Below, in pieces: positions 1 to 5,287 of a stretch of 14,711 nucleotides of DNA (position 1 is the stretch's first letter; each line of letters starts with the position of its first letter). The notes beneath the pieces were generated by a model. That model made no database searches. It saw only the letters and a program-made list of their open reading frames with translations, and had not been told where the DNA came from. The DNA is from Nitrosopumilaceae archaeon (GTDB taxonomy: Archaea > Thermoproteota > Nitrososphaeria > Nitrososphaerales > Nitrosopumilaceae). A program made the translations under genes and the position numbers. The stretch covers positions 1 to 14,711 of the forward strand of contig DUJB01000032.1 in the NCBI GenBank assembly GCA_013330055.1. The letters are read 5' to 3'.

Positions 1-675
1 CACCCTAGAGAATTCTAAAAGTTCTTTGCCTTCTAGAAACGGAATTGCGTTTTCTTTTGCATATTTTTGAGCTTTTTCGACTGATAAAGCGGTATACGAT
101 TCTGAATCTAGCATTTCACAAATTGCTGCAACAGGTGATAATTTTGAGAGTTCCATCAGATATATCGACATTTCTGTGTGACCTAATCTATTTGATAATA
201 ATCCATTTTTTGCTATCAACACAGGTACATGTCCTGGAGTTTTAAAGGAGGAAATGAATTCTTGTTTTTTGTTTCCATTTTGATTTTGGTAAAGACTGGC
301 CATTTCTTTTATTGTTAGAGATCTGTCTCTATCAGTTATTCCAGTGTAAGTCTGAGCATGATTTATTGAAATTGAAAAAGATGGTTGATCACCGTATGGT
401 GCTTTTCCCATAATCATTTTTTTTGATTCGTTATCGACTTCTTGTGAATTAGAAAGAATATCGTGCATATAATGTAATCCTAAGTTTTGAGCAAATGAGT
501 GGTTTATTGTGAGACAAACAAGCCCACCTGCATATTGACGCATTCTTGCTATGTGTGCAGGGGTAGTAAACTCAGCTGCGACTACCATGTCGACCTCATT
601 CTCACGTTTTCCTGCATCATGAAGTAGAATAAACTCGCCTCTTTTTAGTGAAGAAATTGCTTCATTTAGAGACAT
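1..675 (-). CDS. ribB: 3,4-dihydroxy-2-butanone 4-phosphate synthase, C-terminus cut by window edge
   Basis: The enzyme converts ribulose 5-phosphate to dihydroxybutanone phosphate and formate, supplying the four-carbon unit for riboflavin; it is cytoplasmic. The frame is open for 225 codons from the ATG at 675 to base 1 with no stop, so the gene continues off the window. Family length is about 215-235, so few residues are missing. The N-terminal acidic metal/substrate motif reads KRENEVDMV (about residues 23-31), then GGLVCLTI. The central signature TGITDRDRSLTIK and the RLGHTE segment near residue 177 match RibB. There is no C-terminal GTP cyclohydrolase II domain within what is visible. 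A TATA box 25-32 bases upstream fits a leaderless mRNA. The riboflavin synthase gene lies just upstream on the same strand. Identification is secure. Confidence 0.95.
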   Translation of the reverse strand, partial: MSLNEAISSLKRGEFILLHDAGKRENEVDMVVAAEFTTPAHIARMRQYAGGLVCLTINHSFAQNLGLHYMHDILSNSQEVDNESKKMIMGKAPYGDQPSFSISINHAQTYTGITDRDRSLTIKEMASLYQNQNGNKKQEFISSFKTPGHVPVLIAKNGLLSNRLGHTEMSIYLMELSKLSPVAAICEMLDSESYTALSVEKAQKYAKENAIPFLEGKELLEFSRV

Positions 676-693
676 TTAATAAAATGATCATTT

Positions 694-744
694 TAGTAAT
701 TATAAAGCTTACTACAAAATTAGTTACTACTACAAAAGTAGTAA
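694..744 (-). promoter_or_regulatory. ribB promoter with four-half-site operator array
   Basis: On the minus strand a TATA-like box CTTTATAA (700-707) lies 25-32 bases before the ribB ATG. Four 6-bp half-sites surround it: TAGTAA at 694-699, TTACTA at 709-714, TTACTA at 724-729 and TAGTAA at 739-744. Their starts are exactly 15 bp apart. The first pair is an inverted repeat flanking the TATA box. The second pair forms a longer perfect palindrome, TTACTACT-ACAAA-AGTAGTAA (724-744). Regular spacing plus TATA overlap suggests a repressor operator for riboflavin genes. The 724-744 palindrome also begins 5 bases past the ribE stop, so a hairpin role in ending ribE mRNA is an alternative, although no oligo-T tract follows. 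Confidence 0.6.
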
Positions 745-748
745 ATCA

Positions 749-1339
749 TTATCTTTTAGCAGTTGCGTATTTGCCAAGTATATCGGTTTCAATATTAACT
801 TTATCGCCAATTTTTTTAGAATTAAGATTTGTAGTTTCAATTGTATGTGGTATGATGCATACGGAAATTTTATTTTTTATTACATCGACAAGTGTTAAGC
901 TTATTCCATCTATCGCAATTGATCCTTTTTTAACAACATATTTTGTTAGATCATTTGTAAGTTCGATCCAGAGTTTGATTTCTTTTGGTAATTTTTCTAT
1001 GTTTATTATTTTCCCAGTACCATCAATGTGTCCTAGAACAAAATGACCTTCCATTCTATCACCAACCTTCAAGCTACGTTCTATGTTTACTTTATCTCCA
1101 GATTCTAGGTTTCCAAGATCAGTTTTCTTTATAGTTTCTCCAATCATTTCAAATTCTGCTTCGCCCTTAGAAATTTTTGTAACAGTAAGGCAAACACCGT
1201 TTATTGCAACACTATGACCAGCCTTGAGTCCTTTTGCAAGATTACCTAAATTCACCTTCATCTTGGCAGCACTTCGAGTATTTGTTTTCTTTTCAAACTT
1301 CTTAATTATTCCAATACCTTCTACTATCCCTGTAAACAC
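749..1339 (-). CDS. ribE: Riboflavin synthase, alpha-chain (bacterial-type) family
   Basis: It dismutates two molecules of 6,7-dimethyl-8-ribityllumazine to riboflavin, the last step of the pathway. At 196 residues it has the classic internal duplication of two lumazine-binding barrels. VAINGVCLTV (44-53) is echoed by IAIDGISLTL (141-150), and GDKVNIERSL (81-90) by GDKVNIETDI (178-187). The N-terminus MFTGIVEG is the family hallmark. It fixes the start at a GTG codon (1339), and an in-frame TAA at 1349-1351 excludes anything longer. A TATA box TTTATA at 1362-1367 sits 23-28 bases upstream, fitting a leaderless transcript. It is followed by ribB. Many archaea instead use an unrelated pentameric, lumazine-synthase-like enzyme, so this gene is probably of bacterial origin. 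Confidence 0.95.
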   Translation of the reverse strand: MFTGIVEGIGIIKKFEKKTNTRSAAKMKVNLGNLAKGLKAGHSVAINGVCLTVTKISKGEAEFEMIGETIKKTDLGNLESGDKVNIERSLKVGDRMEGHFVLGHIDGTGKIINIEKLPKEIKLWIELTNDLTKYVVKKGSIAIDGISLTLVDVIKNKISVCIIPHTIETTNLNSKKIGDKVNIETDILGKYATAKR

Positions 1340-1361
1340 TTGATAAAATTATTCTAAAGCG

Positions 1362-1367
1362 TATAAA
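1362..1367 (-). promoter_or_regulatory. TATA box of ribE (leaderless)
   Basis: TTTATA on the minus strand lies 23-28 bases before the GTG start of ribE, the spacing expected if transcription begins at the start codon. I see no Shine-Dalgarno match between box and start. Confidence 0.5.
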
Positions 1368-1410
1368 TTACTTATTTTATTGTGCTACTAATTTCGTGCC
1401 TACGTTTGTT

Positions 1411-2271
1411 CTAGATGTCCCTCACTGAATCTAATAGAGCTTTAGCTCGCTTAAAATGAACTTCATCAATCATCTTTCCTTCCACTACTGTTGCTCCTTT
1501 GTTTTTCTTTGTTGACTTGACATAGGCTTGGCATACCTTTTCTGCCCATTCTACCTCATGTTTGGTGGGATGAAATATCCTGTGTACAGCTGATATCTGG
1601 TTTGGATGAATTGTACTCTTTCCTACGTATCCTAGATTTCTTCCAATTATACAATCTTGTTCAAGACCGGTTTCATCATTTAGATCTTGCCAAATAGCAT
1701 CCATTGCATATTTTCCGGCTGCTTTTGCATCCAGTGGAATTTTGGCTCTTGCATGTTTTGCACCATCAGCTTGTTTTGTATATTCTATACCCATATCATT
1801 TAACAGATCAAACACACCAAACACCACAAAAGATGCTCTCTTGCTTGATGATGCAATATTATACGCGTTTACCACTCCTTGGGCAGATTCTATTGATGGT
1901 ATTAGTTCAATTGGTTTAAGTTTACGTTTTTTCTCCAAGGCCACAAGAAGTTTTTCAATTTTTTTAAATTCTTTTACGTTGTTCACTTTTGGAATAACTA
2001 TACCATCAATTCCTTTCTGAACTATTTGACGTAAATCATCAGGAATTAATCCAGAAACTGGTGAATTTGTTCGTACATATACTTCAGCTCTGTATTCAGA
2101 GCGTTTTGTCAAGGCTTTTTTAATAAGATTTCTTGCAGAATCTTTTTCATTTAGTGGGACAGAATCTTCTAAATCAAAACACACTATATCTCCAAGTAGA
2201 GTCTTCGCCTTTTCTAAAAACCTGAGATTGTTTCCTGGAACAAAAATGAGGCTTCGCAAAAGTCTAGCCAT
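1411..2271 (-). CDS. CitE-like CoA-ester lyase (HpcH/HpaI aldolase superfamily)
   Basis: This is a 286-residue TIM-barrel lyase of the citrate lyase beta / malyl-CoA / citramalyl-CoA lyase group, which cleaves or forms C-C bonds of CoA thioesters with Mg2+. Seen in order: LRSLIFVPGNN (5-15), FDLEDSVP (32-39), VRTNS with the CoA-contacting Arg67, IPSIES with metal ligand Glu128, and GVFDLLNDMG with Asp155. GYVGKSTIHPNQI (214-226) is followed by the IFHPTKHEVEWAEKV helix. Length matches stand-alone lyases, not the ACP-dependent citrate lyase complex, and no citD/citF neighbours are visible. The ATG start is 14 bases after the MDR reductase stop, so the two are probably co-transcribed. The substrate cannot be told from sequence; malyl-CoA, citramalyl-CoA or another beta-hydroxyacyl-CoA are possible. 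Confidence 0.85.
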   Translation of the reverse strand: MARLLRSLIFVPGNNLRFLEKAKTLLGDIVCFDLEDSVPLNEKDSARNLIKKALTKRSEYRAEVYVRTNSPVSGLIPDDLRQIVQKGIDGIVIPKVNNVKEFKKIEKLLVALEKKRKLKPIELIPSIESAQGVVNAYNIASSSKRASFVVFGVFDLLNDMGIEYTKQADGAKHARAKIPLDAKAAGKYAMDAIWQDLNDETGLEQDCIIGRNLGYVGKSTIHPNQISAVHRIFHPTKHEVEWAEKVCQAYVKSTKKNKGATVVEGKMIDEVHFKRAKALLDSVRDI

Positions 2272-2285
2272 GAAATAGACTAGAC

Positions 2286-3356
2286 TTAGGGTTTCATTAA
2301 GATTTTACCGAATAGGCCTTTGCCAGTCAGCATCTTTGTGTGTGCTTCTGCAGCCTGTTCAAACGAATATACTGAATCAATTACTGCTTTTATCTTACCT
2401 TTACCCATCCAGTATAATCCTTGTTCTAATTCAGCTTTAGTTCCTTGTGTAGAACCTAGTATGTTAGTTCCTTTGAAGAAGATGTGTCTTAGATCAGTTT
2501 TTGCATCATAGCCAGTTGTTGCACCACAAGAAACAAGTGTTCCCCCGTACTTTAGTAAAGTTAGTTGTTGATTCCAATGTGTTTGTCCAATGTGATCAAA
2601 TGAAACATCAATTCCAGGAATCACACCTGTTTTAGCACTAATTTCTTTTGTAATCTTAAAGACTTCTTTGCCCCAATCTTCTTTTCTGTGATCTACAGCA
2701 TAATCAGCACCAAGTTCTTTTAACTTGTCTAGTTTGTCAGGACTTGCCGTTGAAATTACTGTACAATTGTAAAGTTTTGCAATTTGAATACCAAAACTTC
2801 CAACACCAGAACCACCGCCCATGATAAGTACAGTTTGACCTGGTCGTATCTTCGCTCTACCTACAAGCATGTGCCACGATGTAAGGAGTGTCATTGATGC
2901 AGCTGCTGCTTCATCAAAACTGACTCCCTCAGGAATCTTTGCAACATTTACTTCTGGTAAATGAGTGATTTCAGAAAAAGCTCCCCATGTTGGACCTGTT
3001 TGAAATCCCCAGATCGTTCTTTTAATACAATCAAATTCTCGTCCATCAGTACATGCAGAACAAACTCTGCATGACATGTTTGAATGTGAAACAACCCTAT
3101 CACCTACTTTAAAATTTTTAACATCTTCACCAACTGCGATAACTTCTCCTGCTGCATCGGAACCAGAAACATGAGGCAATGGTACTGCAACTGGTTGTCC
3201 TCTCATTCCCCAAATATCATTATAATTCAAAGCTGCAGCTTTTACTTTGAAAACTACTTCATCAGGTTTTGGTTTTGGTTCAGAAATATCTTTTACTTTT
3301 AAAATTCGCTTATAATTATCATCAGGCGCATATTCTTCATATACCACTGCCTTCAT
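2286..3356 (-). CDS. MDR-family NAD(P)H-dependent reductase, probably enoyl/acryloyl-CoA reductase-like
   Basis: This is a 356-residue medium-chain dehydrogenase/reductase. The GroES-like N-terminal domain carries the structural-zinc lobe C96-x2-C99-x2-C102-x7-C110. The Rossmann motif GGGSGVGSFGIQ spans about 180-191. The catalytic-zinc ligands of alcohol dehydrogenases are replaced: the usual Cys is Asn46 (NYNDIWG) and the usual GHE is GSD (65-67), so this is probably not a zinc alcohol dehydrogenase. The FDHIG and CGATTGYD segments resemble crotonyl-CoA carboxylase/reductase and acryloyl-CoA reductase. A role in reducing acryloyl-CoA or crotonyl-CoA, for example in the 3-hydroxypropionate/4-hydroxybutyrate carbon cycle of this group, is inference; quinone reductase is the alternative. 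It is first gene of a probable operon with the CoA-ester lyase. The TATA-like box is at 3382-3389. Confidence 0.8.
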   Translation of the reverse strand: MKAVVYEEYAPDDNYKRILKVKDISEPKPKPDEVVFKVKAAALNYNDIWGMRGQPVAVPLPHVSGSDAAGEVIAVGEDVKNFKVGDRVVSHSNMSCRVCSACTDGREFDCIKRTIWGFQTGPTWGAFSEITHLPEVNVAKIPEGVSFDEAAAASMTLLTSWHMLVGRAKIRPGQTVLIMGGGSGVGSFGIQIAKLYNCTVISTASPDKLDKLKELGADYAVDHRKEDWGKEVFKITKEISAKTGVIPGIDVSFDHIGQTHWNQQLTLLKYGGTLVSCGATTGYDAKTDLRHIFFKGTNILGSTQGTKAELEQGLYWMGKGKIKAVIDSVYSFEQAAEAHTKMLTGKGLFGKILMKP

Positions 3357-3381
3357 ATTTACAGACGCTTAATTTGCCCCT

Positions 3382-3389
3382 AATATATT
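3382..3389 (-). promoter_or_regulatory. TATA-like box of the MDR reductase operon
   Basis: AATATATT on the minus strand lies 26-33 bases before the ATG at 3356, inside the 42-base gap after the PDCD5 gene. The spacing fits a leaderless transcript. Confidence 0.4.
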
Positions 3390-3398
3390 TTCGCTAAT

Positions 3399-3677
3399 CT
3401 ATTTTCGATTAATTTTGAAATCTCGTTTTGGTTGTTGAACTGATTGTAGAATTTGTTTTAATTGATCATCAGAAATTTGTGTGTTTAGTTTACCCTGTGA
3501 TGCCATACCAATAAGATAATTTTCAACCATTGCAGCAAGTTCAGGTTTAACCATCCTGACGTTATTTAGCCTTAGTCTTGCTTGTGGTTGAAGTAAAGTT
3601 CGTAATGCTTGTTCTTTCATTGCGTTAACTTCAGCTTCGGTAGGTTCTCTTTCATTATCTTGGTTTGGGTTACTCAT
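3399..3677 (-). CDS. PDCD5/TFAR19-family DNA-binding protein
   Basis: A 92-residue member of the archaeal/eukaryotic PDCD5 family, small helical-bundle proteins that bind nucleic acid; the archaeal role is not well defined. An acidic, polar N-terminal tail (1-20) precedes a helical core: QALRTLLQPQARLRLNNVRMVKPELA, then YLIGMASQGKLNTQISDDQLKQIL. The basic tail is KRDFKINRK. Length and layout match archaeal homologues. It starts 9 bases after the S19e stop, and I see no separate promoter in that gap, so it is almost certainly translated from the S19e mRNA. This S19e-PDCD5 pairing recurs in archaea and hints at a link to translation or ribosome assembly. Confidence 0.93.
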   Translation of the reverse strand: MSNPNQDNEREPTEAEVNAMKEQALRTLLQPQARLRLNNVRMVKPELAAMVENYLIGMASQGKLNTQISDDQLKQILQSVQQPKRDFKINRK

Positions 3678-3686
3678 AAAACCACA

Positions 3687-4139
3687 CTAGGAATATTTCT
3701 TAAGATTTGGATTTTTTACAACTAATTCGTTTAGAAGTTCTGTGGCAACTCCGTCAATTTTTTTCATTCCTTGATGGGAGATAGTTCTTCCTTTCCCTTC
3801 CACTTTATCAATATAACCAAGTTTTTCTAGATTGTGGATGGCTGTTCTAATTATAGCACCACCGGCATCTCTGTGATGATTTCCACCATATCCAACTGCT
3901 TTTACTCCTCCATACATACCCCGAAGATCTTTTACACCTATTGGACCATGAAGGTATATTTTTCTGAGAAGTGACGCACATCTTGTATACCACCAATCAT
4001 TTTTTTGTGGTGGTTTTTCTGCATGTGGACCAGTCTTGACAAATGGAATCCAGCTTGGAGTTAAGATTTCTTCATTTTTCAGAATCTCCGATAGTTTGTT
4101 AATCAGTACATCAGCTGGTACATCGTATGCCTTTGCCAT
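3687..4139 (-). CDS. rps19e: Ribosomal protein S19e (eS19)
   Basis: A protein of the small ribosomal subunit head, archaeal/eukaryotic only, needed in eukaryotes for 18S rRNA maturation. The 150 residues show the family winged-helix fold: AYDVPADVLINKLSEILK near the N-terminus, the WYTRCASLLRKIYLHGPIGV block (around 50-70), the Gly-rich loop with GGVKAVGYGGNHHRDAGG, and LEKLGYI followed by GRTISHQGMKKID. The ATG at 4139 is supported by TTTATAAG (4163-4170), 24-31 bases upstream, giving a leaderless mRNA. The box overlaps the last bases before the upstream RNase P gene's stop. PDCD5 follows 9 bases later. Identification is secure. Confidence 0.96.
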   Translation of the reverse strand: MAKAYDVPADVLINKLSEILKNEEILTPSWIPFVKTGPHAEKPPQKNDWWYTRCASLLRKIYLHGPIGVKDLRGMYGGVKAVGYGGNHHRDAGGAIIRTAIHNLEKLGYIDKVEGKGRTISHQGMKKIDGVATELLNELVVKNPNLKKYS

Positions 4140-4162
4140 GAAAATGAAAGTTTTCAGTTCGT

Positions 4163-4170
4163 CTTATAAA
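4163..4170 (-). promoter_or_regulatory. TATA box of the S19e-PDCD5 operon
   Basis: TTTATAAG on the minus strand lies 24-31 bases before the S19e ATG and directly after the TGA of the RNase P component gene (4171-4173). This gives S19e its own promoter. Confidence 0.6.
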
Positions 4171-4479
4171 TCATTGAGCTTTGGAAATGATTTTTCTATA
4201 TGTGTGATTACAGAAACCACATGTTATACGAATTGATTTTACAGAAGATCGACCCACTCTGATTCTTGCACCAACTCCTGGAGAAATAAATTTTTTACAC
4301 TTTTTACAAAAGTTCATCCGTATATGATAAGGCATTCTTATTCTATATTTGGTACTAATTTTTTTTGCAAGAGTTGCCTGTCTTTGCGCTAATGATGGAT
4401 TATTTCTTGAGTTTGATATAGCGTTTTGAATTAGGATTTCCATTCTTTCTAATGAAATCTGGCGTATTGCTGCTTTCAT
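4171..4479 (-). CDS. rnp4: RNase P protein component 4 (Rpp21/Rpr2 family)
   Basis: A zinc-ribbon protein subunit of archaeal RNase P, which trims the 5' leader of pre-tRNA. From the ATG at 4479 it has 102 residues: two N-terminal helices (SLERMEILIQNAI, then SLAQRQATLAKKI), a basic linker (YRIRMPYHIRMNF), and the ribbon C58-x2-C61 ... C87-x2-C90 with RIRVGRSSV between. The frame extends to an ATG at 4524 (117 residues). I prefer 4479 because TATTTTAA (4502-4509) lies 23-30 bases upstream of it, and the longer form would overlap the divergent nep1 start. The shorter N-terminus is a few residues shorter than in homologues I recall, so the longer start is not excluded. It lies upstream of S19e. 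Confidence 0.88.
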   Translation of the reverse strand: MKAAIRQISLERMEILIQNAISNSRNNPSLAQRQATLAKKISTKYRIRMPYHIRMNFCKKCKKFISPGVGARIRVGRSSVKSIRITCGFCNHTYRKIISKAQ

Positions 4480-4484
4480 GGAAG

Positions 4485-4509
4485 TTAAATAATGTCTACC
4501 CTTAAAATA
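4485..4509. promoter_or_regulatory. Crossed divergent promoters of rnp4 and nep1
   Basis: TTAAATAA on the plus strand (4485-4492) is 23-30 bases before the nep1 TTG (4515). TATTTTAA on the minus strand (4502-4509) is 23-30 bases before the rnp4 ATG (4479). The two boxes interlock in a 35-bp gap with mirror-symmetric spacing, so both transcripts would be leaderless and the two initiation complexes would compete for the same DNA. Confidence 0.5.
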
Positions 4510-4514
4510 CGATC

Positions 4515-5183
4515 TTGCTTTCATTGATACTGGCCGAGTCTGCGCTAGAATTAGTTCCTAAAGAGATACAGGATCACAATTCTGTACTTGCATATAGTAA
4601 AAAGATGGACAAAAAACCTTCTAAAGTCATTTTGGATATATCCTGGCATTTTGCAGCAATGAAAGGTATTAAAAATGAGATAAAACGTGGTAGACCAGAT
4701 TTAGTTCATTTTTGTCTTCTAGAATGTTGTACTATTCCTTTGTATTTCGAAAAGAAACTTCAGGTTTATGTTCACACCATAGATGATAAAGTAATTTTTG
4801 TTGGAGATAATGTTCGGCTACCAAAATCTTATCATAGATTTATTGGTTTGATTGAAAAACTGTACGTTGAGAAAAAAATTGAACAAGATGGCAAAAAATT
4901 ACTTGAGATAAAAGATATGACTTTTGGTGAACTGGTTGATAAGATTGGTGCAAAAAAAGTGATTGGTTTTTCTATAAAAGGACAAACAATCTCGTATGAT
5001 AAAATTGCAGCAGATGTTGGAAGAGATTCATGTATCGTTGTTGGCGGATTTTCAAAAGGACATTTTTCTGATAAAATATTAAAAAAGATCGATAATCTAG
5101 TTTCTGTTGATAAAAACCCTTTGGAATCTCATGTAGTTATCTCTCGTTTGTTATACGAGTGTGAAAAAAGAATTATTATGTAG
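4515..5183 (+). CDS. nep1: Nep1 (Emg1), 16S rRNA pseudouridine N1-methyltransferase
   Basis: A SPOUT-class SAM-dependent methyltransferase and small-subunit assembly factor that methylates a pseudouridine in the head-region loop of 16S rRNA. The 222 residues match the archaeal family in length and order: LILAESALELVP (4-15), the RNA-binding RGRPDLVH (58-65), VYVHTIDDKV (84-93), RLPKSYHRFIGLIEKL (101-116), the knot/SAM segment VVGGFSKG (175-182), and the C-terminal helix SHVVISRLLYECE. The start must be TTG: an in-frame TAA at 4503-4505 leaves only TTG codons at 4515 and 4524 before the conserved block. The TATA spacing favours 4515. It is divergent from rnp4 and followed 21 bases later by tRNA-Gly. 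Confidence 0.94.
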   Translation: MLSLILAESALELVPKEIQDHNSVLAYSKKMDKKPSKVILDISWHFAAMKGIKNEIKRGRPDLVHFCLLECCTIPLYFEKKLQVYVHTIDDKVIFVGDNVRLPKSYHRFIGLIEKLYVEKKIEQDGKKLLEIKDMTFGELVDKIGAKKVIGFSIKGQTISYDKIAADVGRDSCIVVGGFSKGHFSDKILKKIDNLVSVDKNPLESHVVISRLLYECEKRIIM

Positions 5184-5204
5184 GTTAAAGATTGGCAGTG
5201 TTAA

Positions 5205-5278
5205 GCGGTCGTAGTATAGTTTGGTTAGTACACTGGCCTTCCAAGCCCGTTACCCGGGTTCAAATCCCGGCGACCGCA
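5205..5278 (+). tRNA. tRNA-Gly (anticodon TCC)
   Basis: A 74-base cloverleaf. The acceptor stem GCGGTCG/CGACCGC (5205-5211 / 5271-5277) is fully paired with discriminator A5278. The D arm GTAT...GTAC has the GG of the D-loop (5223-5224). The anticodon loop CTTCCAA (5238-5244) has TCC at 5240-5242, reading GGA. The T arm CCGGG/CCCGG encloses TTCAAAT (5259-5265). No CCA is encoded. The anticodon stem CTGGC/GCCCG contains one T-C mismatch (5234 with 5248); the other four pairs are good. A T6 run follows. Promoter sequence is not clear; TTATTATG at 5173-5180, at the nep1 stop, is the only TATA-like stretch at the right distance. Confidence 0.95.
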
Positions 5279-5284
5279 TTTTTT
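5279..5284 (+). terminator. Oligo-T terminator of tRNA-Gly
   Basis: TTTTTT begins one base after the discriminator A of the tRNA, the form of archaeal termination signals. The convergent minus-strand gene ends at 5288, leaving no room for read-through. Confidence 0.5.
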
Positions 5285-5287
5285 ATT

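Noticed and set aside
694..744. Regular repeats as a possible miniature CRISPR array
   Set aside because: Half-sites are 6 bp with 9-bp spacers, far too short, and lie in a promoter; an operator array explains them better.
648..1046. 132-codon plus-strand open frame antisense to ribE
   Set aside because: It lies opposite a clear conserved gene, crosses the ribB promoter, has no recognisable domain, and its hydrophobic composition is the expected shadow of the AT-rich antisense.
4480..4524. N-terminal extension of the RNase P component to ATG 4524, overlapping nep1
   Set aside because: It would overlap a divergent gene start and lacks a suitably placed TATA box, whereas ATG 4479 has one; kept only as an alternative.
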